Of a DNA stretch of 64,000 nt, positions 10,998 to 21,880 are shown piece by piece. The position numbers and the translations under genes are program-made. Below the pieces are notes generated by a model. It saw only the letters and a list, made by a program, of their open reading frames with translations. It was not told the origin of the DNA and ran no database searches. How positions within the stretch are numbered: position 1 is the stretch's first letter; each line of letters begins with the position of its first letter. This DNA comes from Photobacterium angustum (GTDB lineage: Bacteria > Pseudomonadota > Gammaproteobacteria > Enterobacterales > Vibrionaceae): positions 1 to 64,000 of the forward strand of contig NZ_MSCJ01000002.1 in NCBI RefSeq assembly GCF_002954615.1, written 5' to 3'.

Positions 10998-11863
10998 TGA
11001 AGCAAACTGCTGTGTCATTGGGGATCCTATTACTGATATTCGGTAATTTATCCGCTTCTCTGTCTGATGTCGCAGTTAAATTACTCAATGGCGAAGTCCA
11101 TCCCTTGCAATACATGTTTCTTCGCCAAGTAATAAGCTTAATTATTATTTTGCCTTTTTGGTTGTCCCAGCCCAAACCGCAACGTGAAGTCGGTAGTTGG
11201 AAGATCAATACTATCCGTGCGTATTTAGTATTAGCAGGGAGCTCAATGTTGTTAGTGGCGCTGACATATTTGCCCCTCGCGACGGCCAATGCCTTATTTT
11301 ATGCCGCCCCCTTATTGATGATCCCACTTTCAATAGTGCTATTAGGTGAATACCCCACAAAAGGGAAAGTTGTTGCGACAGCGATTGGGTTTATCGGAAT
11401 TTTAATTGTTTTACGCCCAACCCAATTTCACTGGGCTGCGATTGCCGCACTGGGTACTGCAACCACATTGGCACTCTACAATGTATTAGTACGTAAACTG
11501 CCACAATCACAAACGGTATCATCAACGCTCTTTTGGACCAGTTTATTGTCACTACCTGTAGCGACCCCTTTGGCATGGTACTTCTGGCAACCAATCTCAC
11601 TTGAAAACCTTGGGCTTATTGCTGCAAGTGCGCTATTTACCTTAGGCTATCAAGGATGTGTGGTATTGGCATATCGCCAAAGTGAAACCCATAAAATTGG
11701 GTTAGCAGAATATTCAGGGCTTATTTTTGTCGCCCTCTTTGGTTGGATTTGGTTTAACGAAAGTTTAGATTCCTTAACGCTTATCGGTATTTTATTGATC
11801 GTTCTACCTATGATGCCAAGACCTAAACGCAAAAAATTCACCACTCAGATCGACATACAGTGA
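10997..11863 (+). CDS. DMT-superfamily (EamA) inner-membrane transporter
   Basis: A protein of 288 residues with ten predicted membrane segments arranged as two EamA repeats of five helices each (about 8-140 and 150-278), ending in a basic tail. These carriers usually export metabolites or amino acids; the substrate is not visible from sequence. It overlaps elaA by one base and is followed by a strong bidirectional terminator, so the regulator-elaA-exporter set probably forms a unit. Confidence 0.85.
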   Translation: MKQTAVSLGILLLIFGNLSASLSDVAVKLLNGEVHPLQYMFLRQVISLIIILPFWLSQPKPQREVGSWKINTIRAYLVLAGSSMLLVALTYLPLATANALFYAAPLLMIPLSIVLLGEYPTKGKVVATAIGFIGILIVLRPTQFHWAAIAALGTATTLALYNVLVRKLPQSQTVSSTLFWTSLLSLPVATPLAWYFWQPISLENLGLIAASALFTLGYQGCVVLAYRQSETHKIGLAEYSGLIFVALFGWIWFNESLDSLTLIGILLIVLPMMPRPKRKKFTTQIDIQ

Positions 11864-11902
11864 TGAAATAGTAACGTCTGCGGTAACTCATAAAAAGAAA
11901 AA

Positions 11903-11939
11903 ACAAAAAAGCCCACTTAGGTTATAAGTGGGCTTTTTC
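11903..11939. terminator. Bidirectional terminator between the DMT transporter and oapA
   Basis: Stem GCCCACTTA (11911-11919) with TAAGTGGGC (11925-11933), flanked by an A-run and a T-run, so it can serve both converging genes. Confidence 0.9.
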
Positions 11940-11958
11940 ATATTTATTTCATCAACGG

Positions 11959-12819
11959 TTATTTACGATAATAACTACCATTACTGCTACGGTAATAAGC
12001 TGCTGAAATACCATTACCTTCAATCTTCAAACCATCTATTTGGCCATTGCTGTTTACACGATATTTTAGCGTTTGACCGGCCTGTACATTACTGATCGGC
12101 TTACCCGCACCTTCAATATTGGCAATTTTGTATAAATCCGATAACGGTAACGAGCGATCTCTAAACACGTTCGCTAAGGTTTCACCGGCCGGAACTTTAT
12201 AACTAACCCATTGCCCTGTATCGCTTGGTGCAACCTTAGTCGTGTTTGCTGTCGTTGTTGTATTAGTTGTATTCGTTGTAATCGCTTTATCAGTCGCTTT
12301 GGTTACCACCGCCGCTTCTTTTGACAGATCAACGGTGTACGCCTTACCGCCATCTAACGGATAAATTTTCTGAATCATCGGTTTCTTTTCAGGTGCCGGA
12401 CCAGTATCTTCCGTTCCCCCAACCGCTTTCATCTTACTGTCTTCACGAATATCTGCCGTATCTAAAACAATATCTGTACGCTTACTAACAACAGTATTTG
12501 ATGATGTCGTTCCAGTTTGTCCTACAGATTGAGTCGTGCTCGTAGAACCGCCAAGGTTAAGAGAGATACTACGACGAACACCACTATCAGCGCTTTGTTC
12601 TTGTTCTAATTGATTCGTTGACGGCAACATTAATACAGCAACAAAAATAGGTACAAGGATCATCAGTGCCCAGCGGTGAAAACGTGGAAAATGTGTCCAT
12701 GTATGACCAATTCCAGCTTTGATCTGACGACATTTGTCAAAGAACCCTGACAAACTAAAATTGACTGATGATCGTTTTGACGCATGTTTTGTTCTCGAAC
12801 GGCGATTGGCCTGTCCCAT
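11959..12819 (-). CDS. OapA/YtfB-family cell-division-associated protein
   Basis: A membrane-anchored protein of 286 residues related to Haemophilus OapA and E. coli YtfB. The N-terminus is basic and cytoplasmic (the OapA N-terminal region), a single membrane helix follows at about 50-66, then a long low-complexity periplasmic linker rich in Thr, Ala and Asn (around 70-205), and a C-terminal LysM-like/OapA domain near 205-280 expected to bind glycan. The ATG at 12819 has CTGGAG eight bases upstream. It is divergent from fklB, the same arrangement as E. coli ytfB-fklB, which supports both calls. Confidence 0.85.
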   Translation of the reverse strand: MGQANRRSRTKHASKRSSVNFSLSGFFDKCRQIKAGIGHTWTHFPRFHRWALMILVPIFVAVLMLPSTNQLEQEQSADSGVRRSISLNLGGSTSTTQSVGQTGTTSSNTVVSKRTDIVLDTADIREDSKMKAVGGTEDTGPAPEKKPMIQKIYPLDGGKAYTVDLSKEAAVVTKATDKAITTNTTNTTTTANTTKVAPSDTGQWVSYKVPAGETLANVFRDRSLPLSDLYKIANIEGAGKPISNVQAGQTLKYRVNSNGQIDGLKIEGNGISAAYYRSSNGSYYRK

Positions 12820-12875
12820 ATACAGCACTCCAGAGCTTCATATGTCACGCAATTTGCGAATAATGATTACAAATA

Positions 12876-12899
12876 TTTACCCATGAGTTTACCCATGAG
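12876..12899. repeat. Perfect tandem 12-bp duplication upstream of fklB
   Basis: TTTACCCATGAG occurs twice, head to tail, in the oapA-fklB promoter region. Confidence 0.8.
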
Positions 12900-12955
12900 G
12901 GGCGAAACTGTTATCCTGCTTGCTTTAATTCATTCTACATTAAGAGATGACGATA

Positions 12956-13576
12956 ATGTCTGACGTTAAACTAGATACAGTTGAGACTAAAGCAAGTTAC
13001 GGTATTGGTCTACAAATGGGCCAACAACTAGCACAAAGCGGTCTTGAAGGCCTAAACGTAGCAGCAATTGCGAAAGGTATCGCAGCTTCTCTTGCTGGCG
13101 AAATGCCAGAAATCGAAGTTGATGAAATCAACAATGCACTACGTGAACTTCACACTGCAGCAGACGCTGCACGTCAAGAGCAAGCTAAACTAGCTGCTGC
13201 TGAAGGCGAAGCATTCCTAGCTGAAAACGCAAAGCGTGCAGAAGTTACAGTAACTGATTCTGGTCTTCAATACGAAGTACTAGTTGAAGGTAACGGCGAA
13301 ATCCCAACTTCTGACAAGCAAGTACGTGTTCATTACCACGGTATGCTAACAGACGGCACTGTTTTTGACAGCTCTGTTTCTCGCGGTCAACCTGCTGAAT
13401 TCCCTGTAACTGGCGTTATCGCTGGTTGGGTTGAAGCACTACAAATGATGCCTGTAGGTTCTAAGTGGAAACTATCTATTCCACAAAACCTAGCATACGG
13501 TGAGCGCGGCGCAGGTGCTGCAATTCCTCCATATGCAGCACTAGTATTTGAAGTTGAGCTACTAGATATCCTATAA
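12956..13576 (+). CDS. fklB: FKBP-type 22 kDa peptidyl-prolyl isomerase FklB
   Basis: A cytoplasmic prolyl isomerase of about 206 residues. An all-helical dimerisation domain (about 1-90, repeated Ala/Glu-rich helices) precedes the FKBP domain (about 110-205) with VRVHYHG, GTVFDSS, and the final YGERGAG...[14 protein letters not shown]. There is no signal peptide, so it is FklB, not the periplasmic FkpA. The ATG at 12956 gives the family start MSDVKL with AAGAG upstream; the ATG at 12947 overlaps that site. Divergent from the oapA gene. Confidence 0.95.
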   Translation: MSDVKLDTVETKASYGIGLQMGQQLAQSGLEGLNVAAIAKGIAASLAGEMPEIEVDEINNALRELHTAADAARQEQAKLAAAEGEAFLAENAKRAEVTVTDSGLQYEVLVEGNGEIPTSDKQVRVHYHGMLTDGTVFDSSVSRGQPAEFPVTGVIAGWVEALQMMPVGSKWKLSIPQNLAYGERGAGAAIPPYAALVFEVELLDIL

Positions 13577-13593
13577 GATATTGCTCTCTTCTT

Positions 13594-13621
13594 AAAAACG
13601 GCGCTCCGGCGCCGTTTTTTT
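13594..13621 (+). terminator. fklB terminator
   Basis: Stem ACGGCGC (13598-13604), TCCG loop, GCGCCGT (13609-13615), then a T-run. Confidence 0.92.
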
Positions 13622-13763
13622 ATGGTCAAAATATACGCTCTATTCTCTCAAACTAATAAATCTTGCTAGTCAAATCATCAGCTATCGTGTTTTATCAATA
13701 AAATGTATTACAAAAATAAATATCTACACTAGGATAGATAATAGTTAAATTAAGGAGAACCCC

Positions 13764-14270
13764 ATGGAAAAGCGTCATATCTTAACTACACTTACCGCCG
13801 TTGCTTTATTATCATCAAGTGCAATGAGCCATGCATTCAGCCTATCTGATGTCGCGAGTGCTTTTGGGGGAGAAAAGAGTGATCAAGTTGCTACACAGAT
13901 TGCAGAAAACCCATTAACCAAAGCACTCGTATCTGATCTTGGTGTAAAGCCAGAGCAAGCAGCAGGCGGTGCAGGTGCATTACTGGCAATGGCAACCAGT
14001 GAGCTAACAGGCCCACAAGGTAAAGAGTTAACTCAATTAATTCCTGGCGCAGAAAAGCTAACTGACTCATTACCACTCGGTTTAGGCCAGCTATTAGGCA
14101 GTAAAGAAAATATCGATAAAGTCTTTTCTTTATTAGGTATGAAACCTGAAATGGTTAACCAATTCGTACCTGTTGTTACGCAATTTTTAGGTGAACAAGG
14201 CGCAAGTAATGAACTTCTTGGCGCACTTTCTAACATTTGGTCACCAGCCGCACCTGTTGCCGCAAAATAA
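13764..14270 (+). CDS. Secreted DUF2780 protein
   Basis: A 168-residue exported protein with a signal peptide of about 24 residues ending SHA-F. The mature part is helical and rich in Gly, Ala and Leu, with repeated segments of the type LGVKPEQAAGGAGALLAMA and LLGMKPEMVNQFVPVV. I recognise it as the DUF2780 (VcgC/VcgE) family, which has no assigned function. It has its own ribosome binding site (AAGGAGA) and a strong terminator downstream, so it is probably monocistronic. Confidence 0.8.
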   Translation: MEKRHILTTLTAVALLSSSAMSHAFSLSDVASAFGGEKSDQVATQIAENPLTKALVSDLGVKPEQAAGGAGALLAMATSELTGPQGKELTQLIPGAEKLTDSLPLGLGQLLGSKENIDKVFSLLGMKPEMVNQFVPVVTQFLGEQGASNELLGALSNIWSPAAPVAAK

Positions 14271-14299
14271 TTTGTTACTGCTCAAAGCATCGACAAAAT

Positions 14300-14331
14300 A
14301 AAAGGGCGAGATCATCGATCTCGCCCTTTTC
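14300..14331. terminator. Bidirectional terminator between the DUF2780 gene and cysH
   Basis: A 10-bp stem GGGCGAGATC (14304-14313) with GATCTCGCCC (14317-14326), with A- and T-runs on the two sides. Confidence 0.92.
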
Positions 14332-14359
14332 TATTATACTAGTTCTGATTTGCTATAGA

Positions 14360-15124
14360 TTAAATTCCTGAACCATCCGCTTCTGTGTCGCTGTCTTCGT
14401 GTAAACCACACTCACGTTTTAGACCAAAGAATCGCGTTTCTTCTTCTTTCATCCCCGGTTGCCACTTAACTGTTGTATGGACATCACCGACAGAAAGATA
14501 GTCTTGCGCTTTTAATGGGTGATAAGGCAAATCATGCTGTTGTAAATACAGATCGATTTGCTCATTACTCCAATCAATTAATGGCAGGAACTTAAAGCGC
14601 CCATTTTGGATCGCTAATACTGGTAATGTTGCACGCGAGCTTGATTGTTCTCGACGGAGCCCAGAAAACCATGTTTTCACTTGTAGTTCATCTAATGCTC
14701 GGCGCATTGGCTCAACTTTATTAAGCAAATTATATTGCTTAATACCATCAACCCCTTGTAACCACAGTTGACCATAACGTGCTTCTTGCCATGCGGCGCT
14801 TTGTTTTGCGCTGTAAACATGAAGATTAAGATCTAATCGTTTGGTTAAGCTATCAATAAACTGATACGTTTCAGGAAATAAATACCCCGTATCGGTTAAC
14901 ACCACAGGAATATCTGGTTTTACTGTTGTGACTAAATGCAACATCACAGCAGATTGAATACCAAAACTTGATGCTAATGCAAACCCACCTTCAAGGTTGT
15001 CGATAGCCCAGCTTACTCGCTGCTCTGCCGTCATATCCTCCAGCTCGGCATTGATTTCAGCCAGCTGAATAATTTGACTCACTTTAGGCAGCTCAAGTAA
15101 CTCAGCCAGTTGAAATTTAGCCAT
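14360..15124 (-). CDS. cysH: Phosphoadenosine phosphosulfate reductase CysH
   Basis: Reduces PAPS to sulfite and PAP using thioredoxin. The PP-loop-like region [12 protein letters not shown] is near residues 53-64, the [16 protein letters not shown] segment near 149-163, and the C-terminal catalytic Cys in KRECGLHE. There are no Cys pairs for an iron-sulfur cluster, which distinguishes it from APS reductases. Length 254, close to the E. coli enzyme (244). It overlaps the cysI end by eight bases and is last in cysJIH. Confidence 0.96.
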   Translation of the reverse strand: MAKFQLAELLELPKVSQIIQLAEINAELEDMTAEQRVSWAIDNLEGGFALASSFGIQSAVMLHLVTTVKPDIPVVLTDTGYLFPETYQFIDSLTKRLDLNLHVYSAKQSAAWQEARYGQLWLQGVDGIKQYNLLNKVEPMRRALDELQVKTWFSGLRREQSSSRATLPVLAIQNGRFKFLPLIDWSNEQIDLYLQQHDLPYHPLKAQDYLSVGDVHTTVKWQPGMKEEETRFFGLKRECGLHEDSDTEADGSGI

Positions 15125-16808
15125 AAAAATCTCTCTTTGATACTTTTACTTCATCAATAATGCCTGCGCGAATAGTGAAATCACCAAAGTCTTCACTCTC
15201 TTGACGCTCTGTAGACCAACGACCCACTAAGCTATCAATTTCATCCATGATCTGCGCAACAGTAATATTTTCACGGTACATCTTAGGTACACGTGTTCCG
15301 TTACGGTTACCGCCTAAATGTAAGTTATAACGACCCGGCGCTTTACCTACGAGGCCAATTTCCGCCAACATCGCACGACCACAGCCATTTGGACACCCCG
15401 TGACACGAAGAATGATGTTTTCATCATCGTCTAAGCCGTGCTTTTCTAAAATACCTTCAACATCGGTAACAAATTCAGGTAAGAAACGCTCTGCTTCCGC
15501 CATCGCTAATGGACAGGTTGGCAATGAAACACAAGCCATTGAATTTTTACGCTGCTCGCTAACACCATCATCAATCAAACCATGATCGCGCGCGATCTTT
15601 TCGATCTTGTCTTTGTCTTTTGCTAACACACCCGCAACAATTAAGTTTTGGTTAGCCGTCATACGGAAATCACCGCCATGTACCTTAGCAATTTCAGCAA
15701 CACCGGTTTTTAATGGCTTATTCGGATAATCCAATAAACGTCCATTTTCAATAAATAGTGCTAGGTGATGCTTGCCGTCGATACCTTCAACCCAACCAAT
15801 GCGATCACCACGATCGGTAAACTCATAAGGTCGGCTGTCTTCAAATTGAATACCCGCGCGTTTTTCAACTTCCGCTTTAAATACATCACTACCTACACGA
15901 TCTAACGTGTACTTGGTTTTTGCATTCTTACGGTTTGAACGGTTACCCCAATCACGCTGTGTCGTTACAACTGCTGCTGCAACATCTAACGTTTTCTCTA
16001 GTGGAATAAAGCCAAAGTCATCGGCACGACGAGGATAGGTGGAGTGATCGCCGTGAGTCATTGCTAAACCGCCGCCCACTAATACGTTGAAGCCTACTAA
16101 CTTGCCGTTATCTGCAATCGCGATAAAGTTAAGATCATTGGCATGCACATCCACATCATTTTGAGGTGGTATCACAACCGTGGTTTTAAATTTACGCGGT
16201 AGGTAATTGCTACCTAAAATTGGCTCTTCATCAGTCGTTTCTACCTTTTCACCATCTAACCAAATTTCCGCATAGGCACGGGTTTTAGGTAGCAAGTGCT
16301 CACTGATCTTTTTCGCCCACTCATATGCTTCTTGGTGAAGCTCTGATTCTACTGGGTTGGTCGTACATAGAACGTTTCGGTTAACATCACCCGCTGTAGC
16401 AATTGAATCAATACCAATACTATTTAGCGTTTGGTGCATCAACTTGATATTAGGTTTTAGTACACCGTGAAACTGGAACGTCTGACGAGTGGTTAAACGA
16501 ATACTGCCATAAGAAGTATGCTCATCGGCAAACTTATCAATTTCCAGCCACTGTTTAGGGGTAATAATACCGCCAGGCATACGTGCACGTAGCATCACGT
16601 TATGTAGTGGTTCGAGTTTTTGCTTTGCGCGCTCAGCACGGATATCACGATCATCTTGCTGGTACATACCGTGGAAACGGATCAACTGGAAGTTATCTGC
16701 AGTAAAACCACCGGTCATACGATCGCCAAGATCCTGCTCAATAGTTCCGCGAAGAAAATTACTCTCGCGCTTTAGACGTTCGTTATCTGATAATTTTTGA
16801 TCTGTCAT
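15117..16808 (-). CDS. cysI: Sulfite reductase hemoprotein beta subunit CysI
   Basis: Catalyses six-electron reduction of sulfite to sulfide with a coupled siroheme and 4Fe-4S centre. It has two ferredoxin-like/sulfite-reductase repeats; the C-terminal half holds the cluster ligands CVSLPTC and TGCPNGCG. The 563 residues are close to the E. coli length (570). The start overlaps the cysJ stop by one base (TAATG), and its stop overlaps the start of cysH, so the three genes are translationally coupled. Siroheme comes from CysG at 6-7.4 kb. Confidence 0.97.
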   Translation of the reverse strand: MTDQKLSDNERLKRESNFLRGTIEQDLGDRMTGGFTADNFQLIRFHGMYQQDDRDIRAERAKQKLEPLHNVMLRARMPGGIITPKQWLEIDKFADEHTSYGSIRLTTRQTFQFHGVLKPNIKLMHQTLNSIGIDSIATAGDVNRNVLCTTNPVESELHQEAYEWAKKISEHLLPKTRAYAEIWLDGEKVETTDEEPILGSNYLPRKFKTTVVIPPQNDVDVHANDLNFIAIADNGKLVGFNVLVGGGLAMTHGDHSTYPRRADDFGFIPLEKTLDVAAAVVTTQRDWGNRSNRKNAKTKYTLDRVGSDVFKAEVEKRAGIQFEDSRPYEFTDRGDRIGWVEGIDGKHHLALFIENGRLLDYPNKPLKTGVAEIAKVHGGDFRMTANQNLIVAGVLAKDKDKIEKIARDHGLIDDGVSEQRKNSMACVSLPTCPLAMAEAERFLPEFVTDVEGILEKHGLDDDENIILRVTGCPNGCGRAMLAEIGLVGKAPGRYNLHLGGNRNGTRVPKMYRENITVAQIMDEIDSLVGRWSTERQESEDFGDFTIRAGIIDEVKVSKRDFYG

Positions 16809-18646
16809 TAGTACACATCCCTTTGATAGCGCTTATCCTTACGCAGATCGTTAAGATACTGCTCAGCCTGCTCGCGCGTTTTATTCCCTTGTTGCTCAAT
16901 CACTGTGATCAGCGCTTGATGAACATCTTTTGCCATTTGGTTAGCATCACCACACACATAAACATGCGCGCCGTCTTGCAGCCACTGCCATACTTGTGCA
17001 GCTTGTTCTAAGATGCGGTGCTGAACGTAAACTTTCTCAGCTTGGTCGCGGCTAAATGCCACATCAATCTGATTAACAACCCCATCTTTTAAGTATTTTT
17101 GCCACTCAACTTGGTATAAGAAATCTTCTGTGAAGGTACGGTCACCAAAGAATAACCAGTTCTTACCTTGTGCTTCACGGTTATCACGCTCTTGAACAAA
17201 GGCACGGAATGGTGCAATACCAGTACCCGGCCCCACCATGATCACAGGGGTATTATCATCAGCTGGTAACTTAAAGTTATTGTTAGTTTCAACAAAGACT
17301 TTAACTTCAGCGCCTTCTTCTAAACGCTGAGCTAAGAAGCTTGATGCGCCACCTTGACGTTGTTCTTCACCTTGCGCGTATTCAACCACCCCAACGGTTA
17401 AGTGAACTTCTTCACCCACTTCTTCTTGGCTTGAAGCAATAGAATATAAACGTGGTGTTAAACGACGAAGTAGACCGATTAATTGCTCTGCAGTTAATGC
17501 TGTTTTCTTTTCAGCTAAGACATCAATAATTTGTGTTTTCGCAGAATACTCACGTAGCTTTTCACGATCTGCCACCAGCTTTTCAAGCTTTTTACTACCT
17601 GATAACTCAGCGTATTTGGTCACAAACTGTGGATTTGATGCAGTAATTTCATATTTGCTAATCAACGCATCACGTAGACTTAATGCAGCACCATCAACAT
17701 CAACAGAGGTGTCCGCGTCTAAGCTAAGCTTCGCTAAAATGGCATCCACTAACTGTGGGTCATTTTCAAACCACACACCGAGAGCATCACCCGCTTGATA
17801 CGTTAAGCCTGAATCTTCTAAATCGATTTCAATATGGCGAACATCTTTACCTGAATCACGGCCAGTGATTTTTTGACTTACCAATAAACTCGCGGTGTAA
17901 GGGTTCTGTTTATTGTATGCAGAAACAGCCGCAGGCTTTTGACCAACAGGAAGTTGAACAACTTCAGCTTCACCCGTTGATAAAGTTTCTTTGGTTTTAG
18001 CTAATGCTTGTGCACGCCATTCAGCAGCTGGTGCTTCATAATCAACGTCACAATCTAAACGTTCAAGCATTGGCTGCGCGCCAAGTTTAGCTAAGTAGTT
18101 ATCAAAGTCTTTCGCGGTTTGACAGAAGAACTCATAGCTTGAATCACCTAAACCAATCACGGCATAGTTAAGATCTGCCAGTTTAGGGGCTTTCTTAGAT
18201 TGTAAAAATTCATGTAATTCAATAGCATCATCAGGTGCTTCACCTTCGCCATGGGTTGATGCCACGATAATCACGTGGGTTTCCTTAGCGAGGTTTTTAC
18301 CTTTATAGTCGCCAGCAGAAAACACCTGAACAGCAATATCAGCCGCTTGTGCTTCTTCTTTTAACGCTTCAGCAACACCTTTGGCATTACCGGTTTGCGA
18401 GGCATAAATGATGGTGAGTTTACCGGCTGGTTTTGCGGCAGCCAGTACATTATTTTGGACTGCAGGATCTGCAGCTGATTGAGACTGGGTTTGGCTTAAT
18501 CCCCAAAAGTAGCCACTGATCCACGCAAGCTGTTGTGGCGATGATTCTGCCGCTGCTTGCTTCAGTTGATCTATTTGCTGATCATTAAGTGGACTGGCTA
18601 AAGCCGATAATTCCTTCACTAACATGACACGACGATCCCTATTCAT
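16808..18646 (-). CDS. cysJ: Sulfite reductase flavoprotein alpha subunit CysJ
   Basis: Passes electrons from NADPH through FAD and FMN to CysI. Domain order is flavodoxin (about 75-215, starting [14 protein letters not shown]), the FAD-binding connecting domain with RLYSIASS, and a C-terminal NADPH-binding ferredoxin reductase part ([13 protein letters not shown] and the terminal DKRYQRDVY). Length 612 against 599 in E. coli. It is first in cysJIH. About 165 bases of AT-rich promoter DNA lie upstream, where CysB control is expected but not demonstrable by eye. Confidence 0.97.
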   Translation of the reverse strand: MNRDRRVMLVKELSALASPLNDQQIDQLKQAAAESSPQQLAWISGYFWGLSQTQSQSAADPAVQNNVLAAAKPAGKLTIIYASQTGNAKGVAEALKEEAQAADIAVQVFSAGDYKGKNLAKETHVIIVASTHGEGEAPDDAIELHEFLQSKKAPKLADLNYAVIGLGDSSYEFFCQTAKDFDNYLAKLGAQPMLERLDCDVDYEAPAAEWRAQALAKTKETLSTGEAEVVQLPVGQKPAAVSAYNKQNPYTASLLVSQKITGRDSGKDVRHIEIDLEDSGLTYQAGDALGVWFENDPQLVDAILAKLSLDADTSVDVDGAALSLRDALISKYEITASNPQFVTKYAELSGSKKLEKLVADREKLREYSAKTQIIDVLAEKKTALTAEQLIGLLRRLTPRLYSIASSQEEVGEEVHLTVGVVEYAQGEEQRQGGASSFLAQRLEEGAEVKVFVETNNNFKLPADDNTPVIMVGPGTGIAPFRAFVQERDNREAQGKNWLFFGDRTFTEDFLYQVEWQKYLKDGVVNQIDVAFSRDQAEKVYVQHRILEQAAQVWQWLQDGAHVYVCGDANQMAKDVHQALITVIEQQGNKTREQAEQYLNDLRKDKRYQRDVY

Positions 18647-18813
18647 TGCGTACTGTTAGATTAGCCATTTCATGTAATAACAAGAAAGAATAGATAAGAA
18701 TGTTTTATAACCTTTTTAAAGGTTAAGAAGAAAAGTGAATGCGAAATAATCGTTATTTTGCCGTCAAACAATAAGGATTATCTCGCCTTTATTGGCAGGT
18801 AATATGATCGGTT

Positions 18814-19044
18814 TTAGTATTCATCAGCTATTCTAACTTGATGAAATCCTACTTCAAAAGCTTGTTGAGTTGCGCTATCAATATCACTATAGCAACGTTC
18901 ACTGCCAGCCCCGTCAGTTAAAGGGACTAAGCCGCCTCGACGGTGACGAAATTCAACAATATAACCATCACCAATTGAAGGCTCAACCACAGCCTCAACC
19001 AATTCTTGGCTAACATAAAGGTGTTGTAGCTCAGTCAGTGTCAT
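18814..19044 (-). CDS. Small conserved-looking hypothetical protein
   Basis: A 76-residue acidic protein I do not recognise. It has no signal peptide or membrane helix. The start follows an AGGGAGT ribosome binding site at proper spacing, and the codon use looks like that of neighbouring genes, so it is likely real. It stands alone between cysJ and an outer-membrane protein gene. Confidence 0.65.
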   Translation of the reverse strand: MTLTELQHLYVSQELVEAVVEPSIGDGYIVEFRHRRGGLVPLTDGAGSERCYSDIDSATQQAFEVGFHQVRIADEY

Positions 19045-19140
19045 AACCTTACTCCCTATCCTTTGTCACTTTTATTAGCTCAGCATAAAAGATGGAATGT
19101 ATACACTTAAAAATGGTACAAAAACCTACAAACAGCCAAT

Positions 19141-19169
19141 AAAAAAACCACGACATTGTCGTGGTTTTT
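19141..19169 (-). terminator. Terminator of the TIGR04219-type gene
   Basis: Stem CCACGAC (19148-19154), loop ATT, GTCGTGG (19158-19164). The A-run at 19141-19147 is the minus-strand T-tract; a T-run on the other side could also allow termination of plus-strand readthrough. Confidence 0.88.
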
Positions 19170-19193
19170 ATTAATTCGTTAGCTTAAGAAGAC

Positions 19194-19823
19194 TTAGAAG
19201 TCGACTTCAACACCTGCGAACCAACCATTTAGATCAACATCGCCAGCATTCTTCGCTTTATCGAAATCGTAATCCATCATGCGATAACCACCACGGATAT
19301 TTAGATCTGCCGCCACTAAACCGATTGTGTATTTCACACCAGCTTGACCGTCAAATAAACGAGTACCATCATATTTACCCGCGTTTGCTTGAGCAAATAC
19401 TGTTAATGGTGTTGCTGGAATACCGATTTCCGCATTACCGTAAATAGTTGGCTGCCAATCGCTGAAGCTATCATCGTTTTGAATTTTAACGCCACCGAAC
19501 TTAGTCATTGTTAAACCAAGATCTAAAGACACTAAATCGTTATCTAGAATTTCGTAGTACGCTGTAAAATCACTTTGTTCAAATGCAACATTATCTGCAT
19601 CGATATTGTTGTAACGAACCATAAAGTTAGGAACTAAAGGAATAAAGTGTTCAAAAGATGCGTAGTAAGATGCTGATGTATCATCACTTTTATGGCCATC
19701 AACTTTCGCATTTGCAAACCATGCATCTGCGCCTACTTTAACACCTAAAAGGGTATCTGCCTGTGCTGGAATAGCAGCAGTCATTGCCACTGCCGCTGCT
19801 ACTGAAAGCATTACTTTTTTCAT
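19194..19823 (-). CDS. Outer-membrane beta-barrel protein, TIGR04219 family
   Basis: A 209-residue exported protein. The signal peptide ends AQA-D after about 22 residues, and the rest is alternating beta-strand sequence ending in a C-terminal aromatic (EVDF), typical of outer-membrane barrels. The pattern LLGVKVGADAWFANAKVDG and the closing GWFAGVEVDF match the TIGR04219 family as I remember it; function unknown. The ATG at 19823 directly follows CGGAGA; an earlier in-frame start would add a non-signal extension. Confidence 0.8.
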   Translation of the reverse strand: MKKVMLSVAAAVAMTAAIPAQADTLLGVKVGADAWFANAKVDGHKSDDTSASYYASFEHFIPLVPNFMVRYNNIDADNVAFEQSDFTAYYEILDNDLVSLDLGLTMTKFGGVKIQNDDSFSDWQPTIYGNAEIGIPATPLTVFAQANAGKYDGTRLFDGQAGVKYTIGLVAADLNIRGGYRMMDYDFDKAKNAGDVDLNGWFAGVEVDF

Positions 19824-19995
19824 GTCGAGTCTCCGCTCTTCATCATTAATAATTTTAAACGGCAAAACTATACCAGAAACCCTAAAAAAACACTGCTCTT
19901 ATCTATTTTGATGGTGTTTTTTCACTAAATTTGCCAGAAATAACCTACTATTATTTTTATCGATAATGTTTCATTTAAATATATTCTTCAGTGGA

Positions 19996-20238
19996 TTAAT
20001 AACGACGTGTTCGAGATAGACGATCTTTATATTCTTGTACTTTTTTATTATCTCTCACCAACCAAATCGCAATAGCAATTAACACGATCCATGGTAATAA
20101 CTTAATCACTAAACCCAACATGCCAACCACAGCCATGATCGCAAAACCAGCCGCAACGGCTATCATCATGCCAATAATACTCACACCCGTAAAAACTAAC
20201 ACGAATGCAAACGTCAGCAAAAATAGAAACTCAAACAT
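19996..20238 (-). CDS. pspG: Phage shock protein G
   Basis: A small inner-membrane protein of about 80 residues with two to three hydrophobic segments (about 1-22, 24-44 and 48-62) and a basic tail. It matches PspG by the GVSIIGMMIA and MLGLVIKLLPW segments. PspG is an effector of the envelope-stress (phage shock) response, normally driven by PspF and sigma-54. The ATG at 20238 follows AAGGAGAGGG. It lies next to dusA, as in E. coli. I see no clear -24/-12 sigma-54 element in the 100 bases upstream. Confidence 0.88.
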   Translation of the reverse strand: MFEFLFLLTFAFVLVFTGVSIIGMMIAVAAGFAIMAVVGMLGLVIKLLPWIVLIAIAIWLVRDNKKVQEYKDRLSRTRRY

Positions 20239-20410
20239 AACCCTCTCCTTAACCAAGTATTACCTTTCAACGATAAGCTTTTCTGTCAAGTTCACAACAT
20301 AAACCGACAAAGCATGTTGAAAGCGATCCTATTCAATATCGTTATTAGATGTAATTGCACAAATCACGCCAAGTGATATAAAAACTAATCACTTAATTTT
20401 CAATTAGATA

Positions 20411-20445
20411 CAAAAAAGGCTAATCCATACGGATTAGCCTTTTCT
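20411..20445 (-). terminator. dusA terminator
   Basis: Stem GGCTAATCC (20418-20426), loop ATAC, GGATTAGCC (20431-20439), A-run at 20412-20417 giving the minus-strand T-tract. It separates dusA from pspG. Confidence 0.9.
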
Positions 20446-20503
20446 CTCTGTATTAGCCAAATTCACTTATTTATCGTGAATCTCGCCAACAACAATTTAG
20501 TAA

Positions 20504-21544
20504 TTAAACATCTAAATGCGCAGGAATTTTATCTAACGCCTGCTGAACGACTTCAATACCAGCACCCGGTTTATGAGCATTCTCACTGATATGTCGACGC
20601 CACTGACGTGCACCCGGCATACTTTGGAATAAACCCAGCATATGGCGTGTAATATGTCCCAAGTAAGAACCGTTAGCGAGTTGCTTTTCAATGTATGGAT
20701 ACATAGCTTCAACCACTTCACGACGCTTCATCACAGGGCGTTCACTACCAAATAAACGTTGATCCACTTCCGCCATTAAGTATGGGCTTTGGTACGCTTC
20801 GCGACCGACCATCACACCATCCATATGTTTCAGGTGTTCTTCCATTTCTTCAAACGTTTTAATACCACCATTGATTGCCATGGTTAAGTGCGCAAAATCT
20901 TGCTTTAGTTGGTAAACACGCGGGTAGTCTAGTGGCGGAATTTCACGGTTCTCTTTCGGACTTAAACCACTTAGCCATGCTTTACGAGCATGGATAGTAA
21001 AGTTATCACAACCGCCTTTCTCAGATACCACGTGGATAAAATCTTTTAAAAACTCGTAAGAATCTTGATCATCAATACCAATACGGGTTTTTACCGTCAC
21101 AGGAATATCAACGACATCGCGCATCGCAGTGACACACTGCGCTACCAACTCGGCTTCACCCATTAGACAAGCACCAAACATACCGTTTTGTACGCGATCA
21201 GATGGGCAACCCACGTTTAGGTTAATTTCATCGTAGCCACGCTCTTGCGCTAACTTAGCACAACGCGCCAAATCAATTGGGTTTGAACCACCCAGTTGAA
21301 GCGCCAGTGGATGCTCTTCTTCGTTATACGCTAAGAAATCACCTTTACCGTGAATAATCGCGCCTGTTGTAACCATTTCGGTATACAACAATGCTTCTTT
21401 ACTCATTAAACGGTGAAAGTAACGACAATGACGATCAGTCCAATCCAGCATCGGTGCGACAGAAAAACGCTGCATTGGAAAATCGCCTGTAACACTTTGA
21501 GTTGACAAGTTATTTTTCATTGTCTCGTCTACAACATTTGTCAT
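20504..21544 (-). CDS. dusA: tRNA-dihydrouridine(20/20a) synthase DusA
   Basis: An FMN-dependent enzyme reducing uridines 20 and 20a in the tRNA D-loop. It is a TIM-barrel protein with the family start [18 protein letters not shown] near residue 26. The catalytic cysteine lies in [12 protein letters not shown] (about 108-119), and the RNA/FMN-binding [21 protein letters not shown] follows. Length 346, like E. coli DusA. A likely alternative start is the ATG nine codons in, which would drop only a non-conserved leader. Confidence 0.95.
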   Translation of the reverse strand: MTNVVDETMKNNLSTQSVTGDFPMQRFSVAPMLDWTDRHCRYFHRLMSKEALLYTEMVTTGAIIHGKGDFLAYNEEEHPLALQLGGSNPIDLARCAKLAQERGYDEINLNVGCPSDRVQNGMFGACLMGEAELVAQCVTAMRDVVDIPVTVKTRIGIDDQDSYEFLKDFIHVVSEKGGCDNFTIHARKAWLSGLSPKENREIPPLDYPRVYQLKQDFAHLTMAINGGIKTFEEMEEHLKHMDGVMVGREAYQSPYLMAEVDQRLFGSERPVMKRREVVEAMYPYIEKQLANGSYLGHITRHMLGLFQSMPGARQWRRHISENAHKPGAGIEVVQQALDKIPAHLDV

Positions 21545-21880
21545 ATAAATACCCTATTTGGATTGCTTTACATTTAAATTCAGAATCTTACTCCCCTCAT
21601 TACGTAGTATCTAAAAGATACGATCGCTAAATGCTTAACTGATGTAGCTTGAGGGATATTCTGAAGAAAACGGATTCTACATTAAAACGTAGTTAAGCCA
21701 AAGCAGAAGCAATAAAGTGAAAGCGAGAACTTACTTACACCATTGTCATATACCTTTATTTCAAAGCATTCTAAAAAGAGAAGCTCAGTGCTTTTTAATA
21801 AATATTATGTAAAACCCTTCTTTTTCTTGTCCACACAGCACTATCAATAATCTATTTTAACTATATCGACAAAAAAGACT
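21545..21880. other. Intergenic stretch upstream of dusA with no gene seen
   Basis: AT-rich, with stops in all frames. It probably contains the dusA promoter (minus) and the upstream part of the cold-shock promoter (plus). Confidence 0.5.
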
